From NCBI GenBank assembly GCA_964019135.1, contig OZ025258.1, positions 9,319,961 through 9,383,960 on the forward strand: a DNA stretch of 64,000 nt. The letters run 5' to 3'. Source of the stretch: Arenicola marina (lineage: Eukaryota > Annelida > Polychaeta > Arenicolidae). A program made the translations under genes and the position numbers. Position 1 is the stretch's first letter, and the number at the start of each line of letters is the position of its first letter. Under the pieces are notes generated by a model. That model was not told the DNA's origin. It worked only from the letters and a program-made list of their open reading frames with translations, and searched no databases. Below, in pieces: positions 1-11,300 of this stretch.

Positions 1-344
1 CACGAGATATGACGCATGACGTCGCGAGATATGACGCATGACAGGACAGGATATGACGTATTATGTGACGAGATGTGACGACACGCATGCTTCATACATT
101 CAATAAAAGATAAATACAAGCAGAGAAAGTCCTAGTTTACGATTGACTAGATCCGGAATGATACGAAGAACAGATAGCGACATGGGTTTCCTAATTGAGG
201 ATAACACTGAATTGCATGAGGAAGGCTCTGTTAACGCGATACATTTTCAGACAAGACTTTAAGGTGAGGCGGTATACCCTGTACATCTACATCATCAAGC
301 TTCTGTCAAACCGTTCGCAGCCGCAATAATGTAATGGCATAACA
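1..344. other. Downstream flank of HPS4, no gene seen
   Basis: No convincing coding sequence is seen. The first 80 bases hold several short direct repeats of the form gagatatgacgcatgac, rich in the half-site TGACG. The rest looks like ordinary AT-rich flank. Confidence 0.5.
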
Positions 345-350
345 TTTATT
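345..350 (-). promoter_or_regulatory. Candidate polyadenylation signal for HPS4
   Basis: On the minus strand this reads AATAAA. It is the first canonical hexamer I see beyond the minisatellite that follows the HPS4 stop codon. If used, the whole 22-bp array would lie in the 3' untranslated region. Position is the only support, and transcription may end inside the array instead. Confidence 0.3.
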
Positions 351-447
351 ACATCCAGCAAGTATGTAGCCGCGTCACATCTATTACAACCAACCGGCTA
401 CTTAAGTCTTATTTCAACCATAGATATCTTCGTCTCTCATCAGCGTT

Positions 448-2214
448 AGAGCTGTACTCCGTCACGGGTTGAGGCGTGCGCCGTCACTGGTTGAGGTATA
501 CGCCGTCACGCGTTGAGGTGTACGCCGTCAGGGGTGAAGGTGTACGTCCTCAAGGGTCGAGGTGTACGCCGTCAGGGGTTGAGGTCTATGCCGTCAGCAT
601 TAGAGGTGTACGCCGTCACGGGTTGAGGCGTACGCCGTCACTGGTTGAGGTATACGCCGTCACGGGTTGAGGCGTACGCCGTCACTGGTTGAGGTATACG
701 CCGACACGCGTTGAGGTGTACGCCGTCAGGGGTTGAGGTCTATGCCGACAGCATTAGAGGTGTACGCCGTCACGGGTTGAGGCGTACGCCGTCACTGGTT
801 GAGGTATACGCCGTCACGGGTTGAGGCGTACGCCGTCACTGGTTGAGGTATACGCCGACACGCGTTGAGGTGTACGCCGTCAGGGGTTGAGGTCTATGCC
901 GTCAGCATTAGAGGTGTACGCCGTCACGGGTTGAGGTGTACGCCGTCACGGGTTGAGGTGTACGCCGTCAGGGGATGACGTGTACGCCGTCAGGGGTGGA
1001 GGTGTACGCCGTCACGGGTTGAAGTGTACGCCCTCAGGGGTGGTGTACGCCGTCATGGGTGGAGGTGTACGCCCTTACGGGTGGAGGTGTACGCCCTCAG
1101 GGGTGGAGGTGCACGCCGTCATGGGTGGAGGTGTACGCCCTTACGGGTGGAGGTGTACGCCCTCAGGGGTGGAGGCGTACGCCGTCCGGGCTTGAGGTGT
1201 ACGCCGTCACAGGCTAAGGTGTACGCCGTCAGGGGTGGAGGTGTACGCCCTCAGGGGTGGAGGTGTACGCGGTCGGGGGTGGAGGTGTACGCCCTCAGGG
1301 GTGGAAGTTTACGCCCTCATAGGTGGAGGTGTACGCCATCGGGTGTGGAGGTGTACGCCCCCAGGGGTGGAGGTGTACGCACTCAGGGGTGGAGGTGTAC
1401 GCCCTCATGGGTTGAGCTGTAGCTCGTCAGGGGTGGAGGTATACGCCGTCATGGATTGAGGTGTACGCCGTCAGGGGCTAAGATGTACGCAATCAGGGGT
1501 GGAGGTGTACGCCCTCAGGGGTGGAGGTGTACGCGGTCAGGGGTGGAGGTGTACGCCCTCAGTGGTGGAGGTGTACGCGGTCAGGGGTGGAGGTGTACGC
1601 CCTCAGGGGTGGAGGTGTACGCTCTCAGGGGTAGAGGTGTACGCCCTCATGGGTTGAGCTGTACGTCGTCGGGGTGGAGGTGTACGCCGTCAGGGGCTAA
1701 GGTGTACGCAATCAGGGGTGGAGGTGTACGTCGTCAGGGGTGGAGGTGTACGGCGTCAGGGGTGGAGGCGTACGCCGTCAGGGGTTGAGGTTACGTCCTC
1801 AGGGGTGGAGGTGTACGTCGTCAGGGGTGAAGGTGTACGGCGTCAGGGGTGGAGGCGTACGCCGTCAGGGGTGGAGGTGTACGCCCTCAGGGGTGGAGGT
1901 GTACGCCCTCAGGGGTGGAGGTGTACGCCCTCAGGGGTGGTGGTGTACGTCGTTAGGGGTGGAGGTGTACGCCGTCAGGGGTGGAGGTGTACGCCGTCAG
2001 GGATGGAGGTGTACGCCGTCACGGATGGAGGTTACGCCACACGGGTTGAGGTGTACGCCCTCAGGAGTCGAGGTGTACGCCGTCAGGGGTCGAGGTGTAC
2101 GCCCTCAGGGGTGGAGGTGTACGCCCTCAGGGCTGGAGGGGTACGCCGTCAGGGGTGAAGGTGTACGCCCTCAGGGGTGAAGGTGTACACCCTCAGGGGT
2201 GGAATGGTACGCCC
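448..2214. repeat. 22-bp minisatellite overlapping the HPS4 stop codon
   Basis: About 80 tandem copies of a 22-bp unit, gaggtgtacgccctcaggggtg on the plus strand with many single-base variants. On the minus strand the unit reads ggcgtacacctccacccctgag, nearly the same as the last codons of HPS4 (ggc gta cca ttc cac ccc tga). The array therefore begins inside the coding sequence, and each unit repeats the stop-codon context. Copies nearest HPS4 are the most alike; those near 450-950 are more diverged and follow a gttgaggcgtacgccgtcac pattern. Short open frames on the plus strand (GVRPQGWRCTPSG type) are translations of the repeat and not genes. Confidence 0.9.
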
Positions 2215-2367
2215 TGCTGGCGGAGGAGACGTTGGCACTCCTTGGCGTCCAGACACATCGTGGTGTCCCGTGTGGAGGGTACGCCGACGGGGGGTCTGGC
2301 GGTCCTGGGCTGCAGGAAGACCTCCTCGCTCTGGGCGCGGTGGCCAAACACACACGTCGTGTAGTTC
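2193..2367 (-). CDS. HPS4: HPS4 coding exon 12 (stop codon)
   Basis: 175 bp, acceptor ttggcgacag, ending at TGA (2193-2195). Encodes NYTTCVFGHRAQSEEVFLQ, then a short variable piece, DTTMCLDAKECQRLLRQQGV and PFHP; human ends AKQKLLKHGVNLL. The last seven codons are also the first unit of the 22-bp minisatellite. Confidence 0.9.
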
Positions 2368-5300
2368 CTGTCGCCAAACAACACGTGAATGAACATCAGA
2401 GGCCGTATTCGTAATCCCCTCGTAAGTTACGCACGAAATGTGCATTTTCGTCTTAGCTCACCAGCTACCTCACCAGCTTGTTGTGATGGTACTCATGATT
2501 AAGAAATCGTTTTCAATATAATTTTAGCACTTTTTTAATTTGGAAGATCGATTTCTTGGGTGGCGATTATGATACGGTCCCAAACACATTGATAACACGT
2601 ATGCCATAAAAAAGCATTTTACAGTGACAAATATTTGTCAAACAGAACGTTAAGACCAGTTCAAGAACATATATCATTATCCAGCTAGGATATCCAAATG
2701 TTACATTAAGTTGATGTGAGGTAATTATTAGGGAAAGTACTTCTGATGAGAGATAATGCACGATGCTGACTAAATACGCATGGATGGTGGCGCCACCTGA
2801 GAGTCATGTCCGACAGCGAAGGTTCCTTCCGGAAGTCGTGGTGCATCATGACAGAAGTCCCGCAGAAATCAAGTTCCTGGTGACTCATTGGCTGAAGCAT
2901 TCCTTTAACCATGGAAATCTTGCCTGAAAGGGATGGCAATGGCATAATCAGGAAAGTTCTGCGTGGAAAAATGGAAGGTGGCAGGGTGTGAAAGTTTTTT
3001 CGGACAAGGAAGATTACAAGGACAATAAAGATACAACAACGTTACTATAATGTTATAGAGCCAACGGGAATATCCCTCAATATACCTCCAAACCGAATAA
3101 GAATGACACAAGTTTATATGTAGTTATGTGTTAAAAGTTACTTTTCTGTAATTTTGACTACTTGGGGCGTTTGAACAAGGTTTACCTGACAATGTCTGCG
3201 TGAAGCTGTTGTAGGTCAGGTAGTTGTAATCACTACCGGAGTCCTGGTGGAAGAAATAACAGACACACAATTACTGATAGAAAAAAAAACAGTTACACAG
3301 AAGCAGTTACACAGAATCAAATCTGTTAATAAGACAATCTTAACGTTTTAAGGGGCATATAAATCTAATCTCCATAGCAAGGAGAGTGGACTTCCGGTCA
3401 GACAGTGGCGGATCCAGGGGGGGGGGGGCCATCTTTTTACGTAAAAGGCCAATTTCGTCCATTTTCAGCGGCATTGAGACGCTAAAATGACGCGTGCACC
3501 CCCTTTTCAGACTTGTGCTTCTCATTTGGCCAAGTCCTGGATCCGCGAGTCCGCGTCACGTGACGGGCGTGGCGTACCTGCGTCCTGTTGTCCAGGTCGG
3601 CGTGCTGTCTGAGGTAGACCTCCAGCTCTGCCAGTTGAGGCAACATCTGGGCCCACTGCATCGAACAACACGGGCATACCAATCAGTAGCATACATCAGA
3701 ATACAAATGTTTAGCTAGAAGAAACGCTGCAACCGATGTTAAGAAACACAATGGTGACGTCATATAACGTGCGATAACTTATTATAACGCGACGTATAAT
3801 ATATTGTTCTCCGAGTGCATTTAGCGTCACATACCGTGTCATAACGTCACATACCGTGTCATAACGTCACATATCGTCATAACGTCACATATCGTGTCAT
3901 AACGTCACATACCGTGTCATGACGTCACATACTGTCATAACATCACATATCGTCTCATAGCGTCACATACCGTGTCATAACGTCACATATCGTGTCATAA
4001 CGTCACATATCGTGTCATAACGTCAAATATCGTGTCATAACGTCACACACCGTGTCATAACGTCACATATCGTGTCATAACGTCACATATCGTGTCATAA
4101 CGTCACATACCGTGTCATAACGTCACATATCGTGTCATAACGTCACATATCGTGTCATAACGTCACATACCGTGTCATAACGTCACATATCGTGTCATAA
4201 CGTCACATATCGTCTCATAGCTTCACATACTGTGTCATAACGTCACATATCGTGTCATAACGTCACATATCGTGTCATAACGTCACATACCGTGTCATAA
4301 CGTCACATACCGTGTCATAACGTCACATACCGTGTCATAACGTCACATATCGTGTCATAACGTCACATATCGTGTCATAACGTCACATATCGTGTCATAA
4401 CGTCACATATCGTGTCATAACGTCACATACCGTGTCATAACGTCACATATCGTGTCATTACGACACACGATGAATGTGTGGCATGAGTTACGATACCTAT
4501 TAAGTGATTTTAAAGTTTTCCGTAATAAAATACGGTAAATATCTCGGTTCTGTAAAGTATTGTCAGTTTTGACGTTTTTATCGTGGTCATAAAGTAAATT
4601 TACAGTAAAATTACGTTGCTGTCGTAGTCTCAGTTTCAAATTCTCAACGAGGTCAGATTCCCGCGACCTCTCTAAAAACATTCGCAGCTCAGAAATGTTA
4701 AAATGTGGATGTTTCCGGCAATTTTTGTGCAAAAATAGACTAAATGGGGCCAAGTGACCTCCCGGAGGGTGGCAGCTCAGAAGGATTCCGCCAAAATGGC
4801 TCTAAAATGATATTTATAATATAAATAATATAATATAAAGACTGGGCTACCCCCGGAGGCATTACCTCACGTGACTCACCAAGGCGTTGAGCTTTTCCCT
4901 TCTGGAGAGCGTTCCTTCCTCCATCAGGAGCAGCAGGACCGTGTCCGAGTTACCCTGGATATAGAGCTCCAGCTGCTGCAGGTCGCGGACGTCCGGCTCC
5001 AGACTGAGTTCCAACAGCGTCTCCCTGTCCCCGGGACTGTCGAGCAGATCCGGATCATCGGGATTCATAGTCAGCTTTTCCCAGGGACTCTCCGTTCGTT
5101 CCTCGTTGAAGCCACCATCGAGGGTTTCCGGTTCCTTTGAATCCGGATCGACGGATATCGGAAGTAGACTACCCGGACGTCTTCCCGGATACCCGGGGCT
5201 GCGTTCGCGTGCACTGGGGTGTACATCCGGGTCTTCATCCGCCGACGCCAACGCCGACGCCGCTGATATCCTGTGATACTCCTCTATACTGATATCCTCG

Positions 5301-8300
5301 AAGGTGAAATGCGTCCTGTCACACTCTCCCGTCTTATTCAACGCTACCTCACCCACCTCACCTGGATCAGGCGGCGCCGACGCAGCGTCAAGGTCAAGGT
5401 CACGGGCGATATGTGACGTACGGCTGGGAGACGCTTCCTGGGAAGCCGGACGTGCGTGGTCTACGCAGTCTGCCGTTACTCGGTCCCTCTCTTGGGCTGC
5501 AGGGTCCGGTGAACGCCTGTCCTCAGGGTCTGGTGAACGCGTGTCTGCAGGGTCTGGTGAATGCGTGTCCGCAGGGTCTGGTGAACGCGTGTCCGCAGGG
5601 TCTAGTGAACGCGTGTCCGCAGGGTCTAGTGAACGCGTGTCCGCAGGGTCTGATGAACGCGTGTCCGCAGGGTCTAGTGAACGCGTGTCCGCAGGGTCTA
5701 GTGAACGCGTGTCCGCAGGGTCTGGTGAACGCGTGTCCGCAGGGTCTGATGAACGCGTGTCCGCAGGGTCTAGTGAAGGCGTCTCGGCGTGGCCTGTCAG
5801 TGGACTACCATCAGGGACACAACCGTCCAGTGCATCACTGACCACATCGTCAGTCGACGAGCATCGTTCAGTTGCTGTTTGAGAATCAGTTACGCCTGTC
5901 ACAGAACATTCAGCGCTACCTGGCGTTCGAGTGTGGACGAGATTGATAGGATCACAGTTAGCGCCACCAGACTTGTCTACTACTTGGGGTGAATTAACAT
6001 CAACAGAAGCACCAGGACCAGGATGTAGCTCTGTCGACGACCACGTGGCCGGAGTGGGACTGGGAACACCCCCCGGGTCGTTCAAGCCTGTCACACGGTC
6101 TTCACCATCGGCCGACGGCAGACTGGACTTACCATGATCAACGGTCAGCGATAGAGCATTGTCAACCCCCCGGGACACTACAGCGCCATGAGAACCAGCA
6201 CCCTGGGGACCCCCAGCGCGGGGCCCCCCAGCGCGGGTGGGACCCCCTCCCTGGGCGTCATCCTCGCTGTCATCCGGACCCGAGGTGGCGGCGTCCATCT
6301 GGCGCGCCAAGTCCTCCAGAATGTCCTTGTTTTGGGCGGCGATTCGCTTCACGTTCCGGAACAGGGATTTGACGCCCATGGCGGCGCTGTCCATCGGCAG
6401 CAGGAAGGTCGCCTGCGGGGTGGTCCGGCTGGGGGACACCCCCCCGACGGCGGAGTCCAGAGGCGACGGCGAGAACACCGGGTCGTCGTCGAACAGGGCG
6501 AAGGGACCCGCGTCCCTATCGCTCTGTGGTGACGTAACGCCGGATCGGTCACGTGGTTCATTTTCATTTGGCGACGGAAACACGTCTGTTGGGTTATCAC
6601 GAGATTCCGGAATGCTAGCGTCGGGGGAATTCAGTGGTGTGGATTCTCTGATAGCCAATGACGTTATATCCGGTGATAAAATGTCCTCTCTGGCGTCGAC
6701 CGGGTCATTGTCCACCACATCCTCAAACACATCGCCATCGGAATCCTCGCCATTCACGTCCACCCGTTCACGTATTCCACTGGTGCCGGTGGTGTCTGCA
6801 GGATGGGACTGTTGACGTCTGTCACACATGGCACCCCTGTCTTCAGAGTCCGCACGCTGGGCAGCCGCACCGACAGATTCCATGTGGGCATCATTCCCTT
6901 GTGACATCACGGGTTCAGGATTCCCTTGTGACGTCAAGGGTGCATCATTCCCTTGTGACGTCAAGGGTGCATCATTCCCTTGTGACACCAAGGGTGCGTG
7001 TTTGTCTAGCGACACCAAGGGAGGGTCATTCTTTTGTGACAACAAGGGAGCACCATTCCCTTGTGACACCAGTGGAGCACCATTCCCTTGTGACGCCAAG
7101 GGTGCATCATTCCCTTGTGACACCAGTGGAGCACCATTCCCTTGGGACACCAGTGGAGCACCATTCCCTTGTGACGCCAAGGGTGCATCATTCCCTTGTG
7201 ACACCAGTGGAGCACCATTCCCTTGTGACACCAGTGGAGCACCATTCCCTTGTGACGCCAAGGGTGCATCATTCCCTTGTGACACCAGTGGAGCACCATT
7301 CCCTTGTGACACCAGTGGAGCACCATTCCCTTGTGACGCCAAGGGTGCATCATTCCCTTGGGACACCAGTGGAGCACCATTCCCTTGGGACACCAGTGGA
7401 GCACCATTCTCTTGTGACGTCAATGGATTCCATTGTGACGTCAAGGGAGCATCCTTCCCTTGAGACACCAAGGGAACATCATTCCCCGGGGACACACGAC
7501 CGAAGCAGACGATATTTGACGCCGTCATCTCCAGACTAGTTTGCCTTGCCAGTGTCACCTTCACACCGATGTTCTCCTTCAGTGTGTCACACCCAGCGTT
7601 CGTTTCCTCAGAATCCTTGTCCGTAGAACGCTTCTTCCGTCTAGGAGACTTAGGTTTAGTCTTAGCGGACGTAAATCCCGGCTCAGATCCAATACGCTGC
7701 TGCCTAGATCCCGAACCCTGATTACCCAGGGGCCTCGTCTCTCCTTGTGCTTGCTCTTTGAATTGCACCGACTGACTCCTGGTCGAACCACCATCCTCCC
7801 CGATTATCGCTCTCCTCTTACTGGGACTTTTACTGGGGCTGAGCGCCGAGCCGCCCCGGGGCTTACGACCGGAAGTCGTGACGTCATAGGTCGTCTGCTT
7901 CCGGCGCGTCTCGCTGACGTGGCGTTCGAAGGGCTTCCGGCTCCAGCGCGCGTTGTTGACCATGGGAGCGGAGAAGCCGGTGACCCGGTCAGCCTCGCCA
8001 AGCTCCGTCCACTCCTCGGGCGTCAGAAACACTCTCAGGATTCTCACGCCGGAGGGCGCTTCGAACTCTGCAACACATACGAGTACTTGTCATTGTCTTC
8101 AGCGCGGGTCATGTATCATTGCCACGTCACATGATACTGTCTCACAATTGTCTACGTTAATTAATATTGCGGCGACCTTAACATCCCGAAAGATCATTTT
8201 GTATTACTTTCACCGCACGACGGTAGGCAAACTGTGTCAACTTCTGGCATGGTGATGGCACGAAAATGCCAATAATTTCACTTCAATGACTACCATGAAA

Positions 8301-11300
8301 TACTAATAAAGAGACTTACCTAATTTTACTGGCAAACCAGGGAACTGAAATGAAGGTCAACAAAATATTAGAAACCATAGATGGCGACCAGCATTGTAAT
8401 ACAAACCAACCATAAGAGACCTAGGAGAGGTCCGAAGAACATTTAGACATTCATTTTAATATGTGTTTAATCAAAATAGAATGTTTCAATTCGGTGCGTT
8501 AACCACGGGCTCCACATTTTGACAATAATGTCACGATGTTTAACCAGATATGTAACAAATACCCCGCCACCAGAAGCAAAACTAAGTAAAGTACAAATAT
8601 CCAGAAGCCTCACGTGAGCTTGTTTCGGTCGCAGAATCAGCATTCTGGCGGTCACGTTGGGATGGAATTGAGAGTACAGCACCCTAAACAGAGAGACATA
8701 TTATATCAAAGATTGACTTATGACAGCGAAAACATCTAAAGTTTTCAACGCAACGGTATAATAAAGACCGATTACACAGGGAGAGTCAGACCTGTTCTTG
8801 TAGAGGAGGCAGCCCGTGTGAACCCTTACTACAGATTACACAGGGAGAGTCAGACCTGTTCTTGTAGAGGAGGCAGCCCGTGTGAACCCTTACTACAGAT
8901 TACACAGGGAGAGTCAGACCTGTTCTTGTAGAGGAGACAGCCCGTGTGAACCCTTACTACAGATTACACAGGGAGAGTCAGACCTGTTCTTGTATAGGAG
9001 ACAGCCCGTGTGAACCCTTACTACAGATTACACGGGGAGTCAGACCTGTTCTTGTAGAGGAGGCAGCCCGTGTGAACCCTTACTACAGATTACACAGGGA
9101 GAGTCAGACCTGTTCTTGTATAGGAGACAGCCCGTGTGAACCCTTACTACAGATTACACAGGGAGAGTCAGACCTGTTCTTGTAGAGGAGACAGCCCGTG
9201 TGAACCCTTACTACAGATTACACAGGGAGAGTCAGACCTGTTCTTGTATAGGAGACAGCCCGTGTGAACCCTTACTACAGATTACACAGGGAGAGTCAGA
9301 CCTGTTCTTGTAGAGGAGACAGCCCGTGTGAACCCTTACTACAGATTACACAGGGAGAGTCAGACCTGTTCTTGTAGAGGAGGCAGCCCGTGTGAACCCT
9401 TACTACAGATTACACAGGGAGAGTCAGACCTGTTCTTGTAGAGGAGACAGCCCGTGTGAACCCTTACTACAGATTACACAGGCAGAGTCAGACCTGTTCT
9501 TGCACAGGAGGCAGCCCGTGTGAACCCTTACTACAGATTACACGGGGAGTCAGACCTGTTCTTGTAGAGGAGACAGCCCGTGTGAACCCTTACTACAGAT
9601 TACACGGGGAGTCAGACCTGTTCTTGTAGAGGAGACAGCCCGTGTGAACCCTTACTACAGATTACACAGGGAGAGTCAGACCTGTTCTTGTATAGGAGAC
9701 AGCCCGTGTGAACCCTTACTACAGATTACACAGGGAGAGTCAGACCTGTTCTTGTAGAGGAGACAGCCCGTGTGAACCCTTACTACAGATTACACAGGGA
9801 GAGTCAGACCTGTTCTTGTAGAGGAGGCAGCCCGTGTGAACCCTTACTACAGATTACACAGGGAGAGTCAGACCTGTTCTTGTAGAGGAGACAGCCCGTG
9901 TGAACCCTTACTACAGATTACACAGGGAGAGTCAGACCTGTTTTTGTAGAGGAGGCAGCCCGTGTGAACCCCTGGTGTTCGCTGGGATTGCTGCAGGATG
10001 TGCGAGGCCCGCAGAAAGGACGCTGAACCCGCCTGTAAGGTCAAACAAAGGTCACACTAAATAGACTAAATAGACAACTTTCCTTTTATATCATATTGCC
10101 GAGATGGAAAGCAGATATCATTTGTTATTCGTCCATACAAGTAAAACGTATTATATCCTTAGATCACTTGTGTAGATACTTCATATTAGCGGGAGAGAGT
10201 ACCAGAGAAACAGAGACAACAAATCTTGACAGTTGGCATGCGCCATTCTGAAGATCAAGGCCTCGTTACTTGTGACATCACCGCGGTAAGGGAGTCTTTA
10301 TTTTCTCATCGTAATATTGTTACATCACTTATATAACTTGAAACCAATTGTAAAACCAAAACACCTGGATCCAATCGAAAGCTTCAAGATCACAGAGATA
10401 AGTCACGTGTACTGCATGATCTCTCAGAGTTTCGGGGCCGAACTGTACACGCAGCATTATTATATCACTCATGGGCGTACCAACCACTGCTTCCCACGTA
10501 CGTGTGGTTTGTACTCGTACTCGACTCATTTAACGACAAGTACTCACGTCTGGTAAGTCCACTGATGGCAAAGACTCAAAGGCCGCAGCAACGCTGTCGC
10601 CATAGCGACGGATGAAGGGCAGATAGCAATCCCAAATATCTTGCATCACATCCGCGAAGGCCTTACCAGATGCCTCGGCGGTCTGAGTAAATAAACCTGT
10701 ATGCCATTAGGATACATGTTGCATGTATGTTAATTGCTAGAATTGGTTCTCCTGTTTTTACTCTTAATGCCAAAATTAGCATGGAAAATAGTTAGTATCA
10801 GGTATACGGTACAGGTATCTTATTTGTTGGCTAAATATTTGAGCAATCATTTCGTACAAATCATTTACGTGTACCAAATAGATTCTATCAAATATAAATA
10901 AAACTACCTGTTCTTCACTCGATGCCACAAATTGAATATAATGCAATCAATTAGACTTCTTTGGAAGCAAAATATTTTGGATACGGTGAAAGCGAGGCAG
11001 CAACCTGTTCGACATGACGCATGCTTCCTTGGTAGAGGGTGAACAGTCTGTGGAGGTAGTCTAGCTGTCCAGTCACCACCTCGTCTGGTTCCTCGCGGTT
11101 ACCACCCAGAGCCTGATACACAAATACACCATTGTAGACACAGTCCAGAGCCTGACACACAAATACACCATTGTAGACACTGCCCACAGCCTGATACACA
11201 AATACACCATTGTAGACATTGCCCAGAGCCTGATACACAAATACACCATTGTAGACACTGCCCACAGCCTGATACACAAATACACCATTGTAGACAGTGC

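Noticed and set aside
4415-4753. 112-residue minus frame in HPS4 intron 8
   Set aside because: Low-complexity AT-rich frame partly in the 20-bp array, with no homology I recognise and no splice support.
5304-7539. Plus-strand open frames (up to 293 residues) opposite HPS4 exon 8
   Set aside because: Antisense shadows of codon-multiple repeats; HPS4 itself is supported by splice phases and homology.
8771-9970. CRISPR-like array
   Set aside because: Units are contiguous copies with no unique spacers, and the locus is an animal gene.
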